7,412 bases of DNA from JAUXEH01 sp965533275 (GTDB lineage Bacteria > Acidobacteriota > Aminicenantia > Aminicenantales > Aminicenantaceae). Of this stretch, positions 1 to 5,679 are shown piece after piece. The notes under the pieces are model-generated. The model was not told the origin of the DNA. It saw nothing but the letters and a program-made list of their open reading frames with translations, and searched no databases. Made by a program: the position numbers and the translations under genes. Position 1 is the stretch's first letter. Each line of letters starts with the position of its first letter. The stretch lies in NCBI GenBank assembly GCA_965533275.1, contig CBESWG010000093.1, positions 1 to 7,412 on the forward strand, in the 5' to 3' direction.

Positions 1-939
1 GGTCAGGGCCCCCCCCCGCCCTCCGGCCCCATTGACCTCCCAGCCGCAGGCTCCGCACCGTCGGGCCATGTCGATGACCTCCCGCGCCTCCGGGCCGACC
101 AGTTCCGGATGCAGGGCGGCCTGGCTGGCGGTGTTCCGCTTCATCGCCTCCCCATAGGCGTCCAGGTCGCCCCCCAGCAGGGAGGACCGGGCTTGGGCCG
201 GAAGCCGGCGCAGGTCCTCGAGCACGGCATGGGTTCCGCCCTCCCCTTTATCCAAAGTGGCGATGACCTGCTCGTGCAGCGCAGACGAATTGTGTGACCG
301 GCCTAGATAGACCACAAGCAAACGGGAATCCAACTCCTCCCAGATCGAGCACGGTATGCTGAGCTTCTCGGTCTGTGCGTGAGGATACTCTGGCATGTCG
401 ATGTAGCAGGCTCCTCCCATGGCGGCGCAGATCTGATCCTGGATCCCACTCTGCCATCCCAGCTTTTCCGTCTCCACACGCTGGGCCAGGCTTGAGATCC
501 CCTCAGGCTCCGGCATCTCTTCGTGCAGGCGCCTCAGTCCCCCCAACAGGGAAACACAGACGGCCGCCGAAGTCCCCACGGAGATCCCGGGGGGCACAGC
601 AGAATCCAGGCTGACCTCCAGGCGGATGCTCCTTGGGATGGGGACAGACGCCACGGTAGCCTGGAGGAGCGGATGGACCTTGAGATCAGGCGCCTCTGGC
701 TCTATCTCGAGCGTAACATCATAATCACGGACCAGAATCCGCACACGCCTCGCTTCTTCTTGGGGATTGGGCAGTACTCGGATCCTGGTCTCGACACCAG
801 GGGAAGCGGCCAGGTTCAGGACACGGCCGTGTCCCGCGAACCAGGTGTCGGTCCACCCCCCGATGTCGTTGATGCGTACCGGGGCCTTGGAAACGATCTC
901 GCGCGGGTACTCCCGGAATCCGGCCAGTTCAGATATCAT
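1..939 (-). CDS. GHMP-family sugar kinase, C-terminus cut by window edge
   Basis: This frame is open for 313 codons from ATG at 939 to the window edge without a stop, so only the last few tens of residues are missing (family length about 330-350). GHMP motifs appear in order: a substrate/N-terminal motif with GGWTDT (residues 27-32) followed by VLN (40-42); the ATP phosphate loop PPGISVGTSAA (116-126); the IQDQ segment with the likely catalytic Asp168; and the C-terminal GAGG (304-307). The GGWTDT wording resembles fucokinase and heptose-kinase type members, so a cytoplasmic ATP-dependent sugar or sugar-phosphate 1-kinase is likely, but the substrate cannot be read from sequence. The phosphate loop has SVGTS where most members have GLGSS. 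The start overlaps the phzF stop as ATGA, with only a weak purine stretch before it, which points to translational coupling and a shared transcript from the phzF promoter. A run of nine G on the coding strand lies near the edge. Confidence 0.88.
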   Translation of the reverse strand, partial: MISELAGFREYPREIVSKAPVRINDIGGWTDTWFAGHGRVLNLAASPGVETRIRVLPNPQEEARRVRILVRDYDVTLEIEPEAPDLKVHPLLQATVASVPIPRSIRLEVSLDSAVPPGISVGTSAAVCVSLLGGLRRLHEEMPEPEGISSLAQRVETEKLGWQSGIQDQICAAMGGACYIDMPEYPHAQTEKLSIPCSIWEELDSRLLVVYLGRSHNSSALHEQVIATLDKGEGGTHAVLEDLRRLPAQARSSLLGGDLDAYGEAMKRNTASQAALHPELVGPEAREVIDMARRCGACGWEVNGAGGRGGALT

Positions 940-1829
940 TCCCTCGAGAGACGCCCCTCCGCCACCATGATCACCTTGCCGCCCACTCTGACAGAGATCC
1001 CGTCTTCCCGGCTCTCCGCATCCAGCAGCAGGAGGGACGGGCGCCCGATCTCGTATCCCTGCTCGACACGGACATTGATGCGGTCGGCCCCGAAGAAGCG
1101 GTTCCGGATCAGGTATCCGGCCAGGCATCCATTGGCGCTCCCCGTGGCCGGGTCCTCTGGAATGTGATAGTAGTCCACGAACACGCGTACATTGAGGTCG
1201 TTCTCGCTGCTGTAGGTCTCCGGACAAAAAAGAAGCGGCGCCTTTGCCTCACACCGCTCGACCAGTGAAAAGAATGCCTCCCTCTGGACCCGGGCCCTTT
1301 TGATGGCCTCGAGCGTCTTCACTGGCACGATGATGAACGGGAGACCGGTGGATACCTCCTGGATGGGGGCCGATGTATCCAGGTCCTCCGGCTCCAAACC
1401 CAGGGCCCGGGCAAATTCTTCCGGCGCAAAGGACTCCCCAAATTGGGGAGGGTTCTGCTGCATCCAGAGAGTCTCGGGTATGCCGTCTGCATAGCTGAAG
1501 GTCACCGGTATTCGGCCCACAGTCAGGTTGAGGGAGAGCGCATCCACAGGCTCCGATACGATCTCGCGCTGGATGATAAAGGCGGTGCCCAGCGTGGGAT
1601 GGCCTGCGAAAGGAACTTCCTCCGCGGGAGTGAAGATCCTCACATCGTATCCGCCCTCCCTGGGCTCATCAGAGATGATGAAGGTTGTCTCTGAATAGTT
1701 CATCTCCTTTGCGATCTCCAGCATTTCGCTGTCCGTGTAGCTGCTCCCATTCCTGAAAACCGCAAGCTGGTTGCCTGTGTACTTTTCTACTGCGAAAACA
1801 TCCACGATGTAAAAAACAGGATCGTCCAT
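936..1829 (-). CDS. PhzF-family isomerase/epimerase-like protein
   Basis: The product is 297 aa, the usual PhzF size (about 260-300 aa, two DapF-like halves). The N-terminus (YIVDVFAVEKYTGNQLAVF) is the family signature. The acid/base Glu is E47 in MNYSETTF, the conserved GHPTLG is at residues 76-81, and the second-domain DPATGSANG is at 226-234, with the Asp typical of the active site. PhzF itself isomerises a phenazine precursor. Most relatives are of unknown substrate, and nothing here suggests phenazine synthesis, so I give no symbol. The ATG at 1829 is preceded by an ideal AGGAGG about 8 nt upstream. The frame stays open up to 2009, but that extension is low in complexity of homology, crosses both divergent promoters and is rejected. 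The gene leads a two-gene unit with the GHMP kinase, whose start overlaps its stop by 4 nt. Joint function is an inference from this coupling. Confidence 0.92.
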   Translation of the reverse strand: MDDPVFYIVDVFAVEKYTGNQLAVFRNGSSYTDSEMLEIAKEMNYSETTFIISDEPREGGYDVRIFTPAEEVPFAGHPTLGTAFIIQREIVSEPVDALSLNLTVGRIPVTFSYADGIPETLWMQQNPPQFGESFAPEEFARALGLEPEDLDTSAPIQEVSTGLPFIIVPVKTLEAIKRARVQREAFFSLVERCEAKAPLLFCPETYSSENDLNVRVFVDYYHIPEDPATGSANGCLAGYLIRNRFFGADRINVRVEQGYEIGRPSLLLLDAESREDGISVRVGGKVIMVAEGRLSRE

Positions 1830-1878
1830 CGAGATCTCCTCCTTTGTTTGTTCTTTTTTCTCTCTCCCAGGCTGCCTC

Positions 1879-1907
1879 ATTGTAGCAAAAAGCCTGCCCA
1901 GTGAAAA
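1879..1907 (-). promoter_or_regulatory. Candidate sigma70 promoter for phzF-GHMP kinase
   Basis: Reading the minus strand, TTTTCA (1907-1902, 4 of 6 matches to the -35) is followed after 17 bp by TACAAT (1884-1879, 5 of 6 matches to the -10). Transcription would start near 1872, giving a 5' leader of about 43 nt that is purine-rich and contains the AGGAGG of the phzF gene. It lies back-to-back with the plus-strand promoter at 1914-1942. Moderate confidence, because the -35 is only partial. Confidence 0.5.
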
Positions 1908-1913
1908 TATGGT

Positions 1914-1942
1914 TTGACAAGGCTGTCCCCCATCCCTATACT
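1914..1942 (+). promoter_or_regulatory. Strong sigma70-type promoter for trpB2 leader
   Basis: A perfect TTGACA (1914-1919) is separated by the optimal 17 bp (1920-1936) from TATACT (1937-1942, 5 of 6 matches to TATAAT). The expected start is around 1949-1950, about 150 nt upstream of the trpB2 start codon, which leaves a long leader. The -35 boxes of this promoter and of the divergent phzF promoter are only 6 bp apart, so the two RNA polymerases could interfere with each other. Confidence 0.75.
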
Positions 1943-1949
1943 CCGCCGC

Positions 1950-2033
1950 ATGTTTAAAATGGCAGCTCCCATCGGAATTCCCAGGGCCCTGCCGTCCGTG
2001 TCTCTTCACTGGTGGGCGGGCCTCCCCGCCTGA
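1950..2033 (+). CDS. Putative Trp-codon leader peptide upstream of trpB2
   Basis: This small frame begins at ATG 1950, near the predicted transcription start, and ends with TGA at 2031-2033. It encodes 27 residues, with tandem TGG TGG codons at 2010-2015 (residues 21-22, in SLHWWAGLPA at the C-terminus). Paired Trp codons near the end of a short leader frame, just before a GC-rich hairpin and upstream of a tryptophan synthase gene, are the arrangement of trpL-type attenuators. There is no Shine-Dalgarno sequence before ATG 1950 or the in-frame ATG 1959. If transcription starts at A1950, the frame would be translated as a leaderless message. A U-tract is lacking, so transcription termination is not obvious. 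What is seen: promoter, frame, WW codons, hairpin. The regulatory role is inferred. Confidence 0.5.
   Translation: MFKMAAPIGIPRALPSVSLHWWAGLPA
2015..2030 (+). promoter_or_regulatory. GC-rich hairpin in trpB2 leader, overlapping the Trp codons
   Basis: GGCGGG (2015-2020) pairs perfectly with CCCGCC (2025-2030) across a CCTC loop. The stem starts at the last base of the second Trp codon, and the leader stop codon follows directly. GCCTCC (2020-2025), within this element, is also an exact complement of GGAGGC (2089-2094), the trpB2 ribosome binding site, so two exclusive structures are possible. No T-run follows, so it is not a classic intrinsic terminator. Confidence 0.5.
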
Positions 2034-2045
2034 TCACATCACCCC

Positions 2046-2061
2046 TATACCTGTCTGTATA
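2046..2061 (+). repeat. Small inverted repeat TATAC-N6-GTATA in trpB2 leader
   Basis: Perfect 5-bp arms TATAC (2046-2050) and GTATA (2057-2061) flank CTGTCT. They lie between the leader-peptide stop and the trpB2 ribosome binding site. It could be a weak hairpin in the RNA or a repressor half-site pair, but it is short enough to arise by chance. Confidence 0.25.
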
Positions 2062-2087
2062 AACGATCCATATCCATTTTATCTATC

Positions 2088-2093
2088 AGGAGG
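2088..2093 (+). promoter_or_regulatory. Ribosome binding site of trpB2 (AGGAGG)
   Basis: A full-consensus AGGAGG stands 6 nt before ATG 2100 and fixes the start. The flanking bases are complementary to leader segments: GGAGGC (2089-2094) to GCCTCC (2020-2025), and ATCAGG (2085-2090) to CCTGAT (2029-2034). The site could therefore be masked in a folded leader. Confidence 0.8.
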
Positions 2094-2099
2094 CACCAA

Positions 2100-3178
2100 A
2101 TGAAACGCTATGCATCACGCTCCGACGAGTATCTCCCGTCGGCATACTACAATCTTAAGGCAGACCTGCCGGATCAGCCCCCGCCCCCGCTCCACCCAGG
2201 GACAAGGGAACCTCTCGGCCCGCAGGATCTCCTGCCGCTCTTTCCCGAAGGCTTCATACGCCAGGAGGCGTCTCTGGAGCGATTCATCCCCATCCCGGAC
2301 AAGTTCATGGACGCCTATGCCGCGTACCGGCCCACACCGGCTCCCTCTTCGGAGTGGACATCAAGGTCTTCATGGTCCGCATCAGCTATCGGCAGAAGCC
2401 GGGACGCCGTATCATGATCGAACTTTTCGGCGGCCACGTGGAGGAGAGCCCCAGCCCCGGTACCCAGGCGGGCAGCAGGTATTACGCCGAAAACCCGGAC
2501 CATCCCGGGAGCCTGGGGATCGCGATCTCAGAGGCCGTTGAGATGGCCGCTCGCGATGAAGCAGTCAAGTATTCCCTGGGATCCGTTCTGGACAGCGTGA
2601 TGATGCATCAGAGCATCATCGGCCAGGAGGCCGACAGCCAGGTCCGGGAATTGGGACTGTCCCCCGATGTGGTCATCGGCTGTGTGGGCGGCGGGTCCAA
2701 TTTTGCCGGCTTGGCCTTCCCCTTCGTGAGGAAGAACCTGACCGAGGGCGGAAACACCCGCTTCGTAGCCGTGGAGCCCGAATCCTGTCCCACTTTAACC
2801 GGAGGTGACCTCAGGTACGACCATGGCGATTCCGTGGGTATGACTCCCCTGCTCTACATGCACAGCCTGGGGATGGAGTTCGTCCCCCCGCCCATCCACG
2901 CCGGCGGTCTCCGCTATCATGGGATGGCTCCGCTGGTGAGTCACCTGGTGAAGAGCGGGATGGTAGAGCCGGTCGCCTATGGACAGGATCCGGTGTTCAG
3001 TGCCGCACGGACATTTCTTATGTCGGAGGGGATACTCCCGGCACCGGAGTCGGCACACGCCATCGCGGCAGTGATCGACGAGGCCGTTCAAGCCAGGGAA
3101 AACAATGAAGAAAAGGTCATCTTCTTCAATCTTTCAGGGCACGGATTCCTGGATATCAACGCTTTCGATCAGGCTTGA
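2100..3178 (+). pseudogene. trpB2: Tryptophan synthase beta chain (TrpB2 type), internal deletion and frameshift
   Basis: Two frames together give a TrpB2, the stand-alone beta-chain type that makes tryptophan from indole and serine using PLP. Codons from ATG 2100 give a TrpB2 N-terminus (SAYYNLKADLP, then PPPLHPGTREPLGP, then YRPTP ending near 2338). The reading then jumps to another frame at about 2339 (GSLFGVDIKVFMVRISYRQKP) and runs clean to TGA 3178, with GGGSNFAG (the PLP phosphate loop, 2687 onwards), PPPIHAGGLRYHGMAPL and NLSGHG all present. Between YRPTP and GSLFG an intact TrpB2 has roughly 65-68 more residues, including the SHK lysine that binds PLP and the catalytic Glu of ETGAGQ. 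About 200 bp are therefore missing, and the missing length is 1 more than a multiple of 3, giving the frame change; in the first frame translation stops at 2417. As written the gene cannot make a working enzyme. The intact remainder, promoter and ribosome site suggest a very recent loss or an assembly error. Confidence 0.88.
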
Positions 3179-4736
3179 GCTCCACGATCCGGTCTTCTAT
3201 CGTACACGTGAGGATCTGGTTTTCCTGCAGCCAGTCTACCATGACCTGCGTGAGGTGGATCCCGGTCATCTCTATTTTCTCGACCCCGAATCCGAAGAAC
3301 TTGCGCTGTGCCTGATCCACGACATAGTCATTGGTGACGACGCTGAACATGCGATCGGGGAGCAGGAGGTGCCCGCTGCGGACCACCACATCGTCCCCCA
3401 CGGATAGGGAATCCACGCGTTCTCCCTGGGTTCGGACATCCCGAGGGCGGTAGACATACCGCATCCCTGAAACCTGGATGCGGTCCCTGTCCCTCTCTAT
3501 ATCGGTCTCGAAGATCTGCCTCAGCTGACTGCCGCTGATATTGAAGAGCACAAGCGTATTCTGGAAGGGGGAAACCTCGTGCAGGGCGCGGACGCTGATG
3601 GGCCCGGAAAAGATGTCGGCACGGATCCCCCCGCTGTTGAGGAGCCCGATCTCGGCGCCGGTCTTCCACCGCATCACATCGGTGATCCAGTTTCCAAGCG
3701 AGTTCTCGATCGAGTTGTAGTTCGGACACTTGTAATCGAATCCTGCTTTCCCGATGATCCTCTGGTATTCCCCCTCGATAGCATCTTCGACCTCGGCGAC
3801 CAGAGAAGAGACCTCCGGATCGGGATCGAGGTCGACGTCCGCCCACAGCCAGATCAGGTCTTCGGTGTAGCCGGTGACCGCGCCGCGTTTTACGGTCAGA
3901 TTAAGGTAGCCCAAGGTCCGCTGATGTCCATAGGTGGACTTGACCAGGACGCCATCGATATCCTCGAAGAGGCCGTCCTCAGAGGCCACCAGAACAATGT
4001 CGATATCGGGAACCTCGCGAGCCACGCGCTGTCCATCGAAGAATTTGGAGTGGACCATGACGATGATCAGGTCGCTCCTGCGACGCATCTTCGGCACCCA
4101 GCGTTCCAGGGTAGGCACGATCGGTAGGACCTCCAGTCCCTCGACCCGGTCCGGAGAGACCTCGCCCAGGAAGAACTCCTCCATGACGGCGATCACTCCG
4201 ATCCGGATCCCACCTTTGGACAGGATGTGATAGGGCTCAGGAGCGTACAGTTCGCCGCTCTCCTTGTAGACGAGGTTGGCCAGTACGGTCGGCATTCGGG
4301 CAAGGCGTGCGATGCTCCTGGCGTTTTCCTGCCCCAGGTCGAAAGCGTGGTTCCCGTGGGTCCGGAGGTCGTAGCCGAGGAGGTTCAGGAACTCGGGCAT
4401 GGCCCCCCCGGCCGCGTCCTTGTAGGGCAGGGTCGCAGCCAGGGTCCCGGTCATGATGTCTCCCGTGTCCAGGAGCAGGACGTTGTTTTCTTCAGCTCGG
4501 GCCAGTGTGATGTAGTGGCTGGCGGCCTCCATGCCGCCCACCAGGCGTACGGTGTCTCCCTCTTTGATCTTCTGAGGTTGAAACGTACCGTGAGTATCGT
4601 TGGAGAACAGGATGACCAGTTCCCTCTCGGGAGCGCGACAGGCCGGGAGGCCCAGCAGGATCAGGCAGAGCAGAACGCAGAAACAGGACATGCGGGCGCA
4701 GGATCTCCTCGTATCCACGGCGCCATTTTCTCTCAT
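3156..4736 (-). CDS. UshA-like bifunctional metallophosphatase/5'-nucleotidase, predicted lipoprotein
   Basis: The product is 526 aa with the two UshA domains. The N-terminal calcineurin-like domain shows FSNDTHG (44-50), LLDTGD (88-93), THGNHAFDLG (127-135) and a VHS histidine (H229). The C-terminal substrate domain shows NSIENSLGNWITDVMR (341-356), NSGGIRAD (367-374), SPFQNTLVL (389-397) and TNDYVV (468-473). Family members hydrolyse extracytoplasmic nucleotides or related phosphoesters. The GHxH/GHSQ metal motif expected after DIDIV is replaced by ASED (251-254), and GNHEFD reads GNHAFD, so activity may be altered. An N-terminal Arg-rich stretch, a hydrophobic core (19-30) and LPAC (30-33) form a lipobox, predicting a membrane-anchored lipoprotein. 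The start is uncertain: ATG 4736 has no ribosome site, ATG 4691 has GAGGAG 13 nt away but would lose the positive n-region. It follows the ferredoxin gene by 93 bp, and its 3' end overlaps trpB2 convergently by 23 bp. Confidence 0.85.
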   Translation of the reverse strand: MRENGAVDTRRSCARMSCFCVLLCLILLGLPACRAPERELVILFSNDTHGTFQPQKIKEGDTVRLVGGMEAASHYITLARAEENNVLLLDTGDIMTGTLAATLPYKDAAGGAMPEFLNLLGYDLRTHGNHAFDLGQENARSIARLARMPTVLANLVYKESGELYAPEPYHILSKGGIRIGVIAVMEEFFLGEVSPDRVEGLEVLPIVPTLERWVPKMRRRSDLIIVMVHSKFFDGQRVAREVPDIDIVLVASEDGLFEDIDGVLVKSTYGHQRTLGYLNLTVKRGAVTGYTEDLIWLWADVDLDPDPEVSSLVAEVEDAIEGEYQRIIGKAGFDYKCPNYNSIENSLGNWITDVMRWKTGAEIGLLNSGGIRADIFSGPISVRALHEVSPFQNTLVLFNISGSQLRQIFETDIERDRDRIQVSGMRYVYRPRDVRTQGERVDSLSVGDDVVVRSGHLLLPDRMFSVVTNDYVVDQAQRKFFGFGVEKIEMTGIHLTQVMVDWLQENQILTCTIEDRIVELKPDRKR

Positions 4737-4753
4737 GGGGGGACCGCTGTCAA
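4725..4753 (-). promoter_or_regulatory. Possible weak promoter before the nucleotidase gene
   Basis: On the minus strand a perfect TTGACA (4753-4748) is followed after 17 bp by GAAAAT (4730-4725, 4 of 6 -10 matches). Transcription would begin near 4718, inside the longest reading of the nucleotidase gene. If real, this would favour a downstream translation start such as ATG 4691. The weak -10 keeps this tentative. Confidence 0.3.
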
Positions 4754-4758
4754 GGTCC

Positions 4759-4777
4759 GACCGGGCCCTCCCCGGCC
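4759..4777 (-). other. GC-rich hairpin between ferredoxin and nucleotidase genes
   Basis: In the minus-strand transcript GGCCGGG (4777-4771) pairs with CCCGGUC (4765-4759), with one G-U pair, around a 5-nt loop. It is not followed by a U-run, so it is not an intrinsic terminator. It may act as a processing or mRNA-stabilising stem, or mean nothing. It lies in the 93-bp gap 4737-4829. Confidence 0.3.
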
Positions 4778-4829
4778 TCTTGCCTCTCCCCTATTCATTG
4801 TTGTTGGGGATGGCGGGAATTCACTCCCA

Positions 4830-5621
4830 CTATTCGATGATCTGCCCGTCTATGCCGACCACGATCTCTCTCACCTGGATGCCTGACCCGGACCGCTCTA
4901 TGGCCTCATTAACGATGTGGATCAGGCCGGAGCAGCAGGGCACGACCATGCGCGCCACGGTGAGGGAATACACGGTGTTGTGCTTGAGCAGTTCTGCCAG
5001 CTTTTCGATATAGGGGGAAGTGTCATCCAGCTTGGGGCAGGCGATGATCAGCTTCTTTCCCTTCAACAGGTCCTGATGAAAACTCCCCAGTGTGAATGCG
5101 GTGCAGTCTGCCGCGATCAGGAGATCGCTCTTGTCGAAATAGGGTGCCTGGGGAGAGACCAGATGCAGCTGGATGGGCCATTGGCTGAGCTCGGACCTGC
5201 CGGAGAAAGAGGGGGCTGCTTCCTGGGAGGGGGCCTGCGGCTGGATCTCGCGGGCACGGCTGCCGGGACATCCCGTGGGGAAATTGGGGCGCTCCTCCGA
5301 CCGCGATTCGGTCTGACAAGCGTCTTCAGTGTCCCCCTCCTCGCCGTGGACATGGGCAGCCGCTTCTTGGCCTCGTGTCTCCAGCACATGTTTATAGGTA
5401 GCCTGCGCATCATACCCCTCACTCTCTCTCTCGATGACCTTCAAGGCACCGGTGGGGCACACATCGAGGCAGGCACCGAGCCCATCACAGTAGATCTCTC
5501 GAGCAAGCTTGGCCTTGTTCTCCTCGTCCAGTACCAGCGCACCCTCTGCGCAGGCCGTGGTGCAGAGTCCGCAGCCGTCACACAGGTCCCGTTCTATCTC
5601 AATGATCTTGCGTTTTGCCAT
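4830..5621 (-). CDS. Ferredoxin-domain (4Fe-4S) protein with C-terminal conserved cysteine domain
   Basis: The product is 263 aa from ATG 5621, chosen because AAAGGAG sits 6 nt upstream; a start at 5639 lacks this. The N-terminal ferredoxin domain has C14, C17, C20 and C24 (CDGCGLCTTAC), then YCDGLGACLDVCP, where the second motif keeps C45, C51 and C55 but has Leu48 instead of the usual Cys. A charged, Pro/Gln/Ser-rich linker of about 75 residues follows. The C-terminal domain (about 146-263) starts at LSQWPIQLHLVSPQAPYF and holds C173 (AADC), C195 (ACPKLDD) and the pair C229-C230 (VPCCSG). I recognise this as a family of stand-alone ferredoxin-like proteins common in anaerobes. A cytoplasmic electron-transfer or redox role is likely, but the partner is unknown. 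Its own promoter carries an FNR-type box, and the regulator gene lies immediately upstream, which links it to anaerobic or nitrosative/redox control by inference. Confidence 0.88.
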   Translation of the reverse strand: MAKRKIIEIERDLCDGCGLCTTACAEGALVLDEENKAKLAREIYCDGLGACLDVCPTGALKVIERESEGYDAQATYKHVLETRGQEAAAHVHGEEGDTEDACQTESRSEERPNFPTGCPGSRAREIQPQAPSQEAAPSFSGRSELSQWPIQLHLVSPQAPYFDKSDLLIAADCTAFTLGSFHQDLLKGKKLIIACPKLDDTSPYIEKLAELLKHNTVYSLTVARMVVPCCSGLIHIVNEAIERSGSGIQVREIVVGIDGQIIE

Positions 5622-5651
5622 TAAATTCTCCTTTGTCAAGATTTCACTTTA

Positions 5652-5657
5652 AGTATA
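5652..5657 (-). promoter_or_regulatory. -10 element of the ferredoxin gene promoter
   Basis: TATACT on the minus strand (5657-5652) matches 5 of 6 bases of the -10 consensus, and gives a start near 5645, about 24 nt upstream of ATG 5621. No -35 is visible: the hexamer 17 bp upstream reads AGGAAT. That is the expected design of an activator-dependent promoter. Confidence 0.6.
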
Positions 5658-5679
5658 CGTGGGAGGGAGATCGAATTCC

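Noticed and set aside
523..1167. Plus-strand open frame of 214 codons.
   Set aside because: It is antisense to the GHMP kinase and PhzF genes, is Arg/Pro/Ser-rich, shows no motif and merely reflects GC-rich codon use.
1830..2009. N-terminal extension of the PhzF protein up to an ATG at 2009.
   Set aside because: The PhzF family starts at MDDPVFYIVDVF, ATG 1829 has a perfect ribosome site, and the extension covers both divergent promoters and the Trp leader on the other strand.
2015..2030. Intrinsic transcription terminator in the trpB2 leader.
   Set aside because: The hairpin is strong but is followed by TGATCACATC, not a T-run.
2354..3178. A separate short tryptophan-synthase-like gene starting at GTG 2354.
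   Set aside because: There is no ribosome site, and its upstream codons (GSLFG) continue the TrpB2 homology, so it is the 3' part of the broken trpB2.
3579..4127. Plus-strand open frame inside the nucleotidase gene.
   Set aside because: The opposite strand holds clear UshA motifs throughout; this is a shadow.
4759..4777. Rho-independent terminator behind the ferredoxin gene.
   Set aside because: The stem is GC-rich but no U-tract follows it in the minus-strand transcript.
4917..5624. Plus-strand open frame of 235 codons opposite the ferredoxin gene.
   Set aside because: It is antisense to a conserved iron-sulfur protein and has no recognisable domain.
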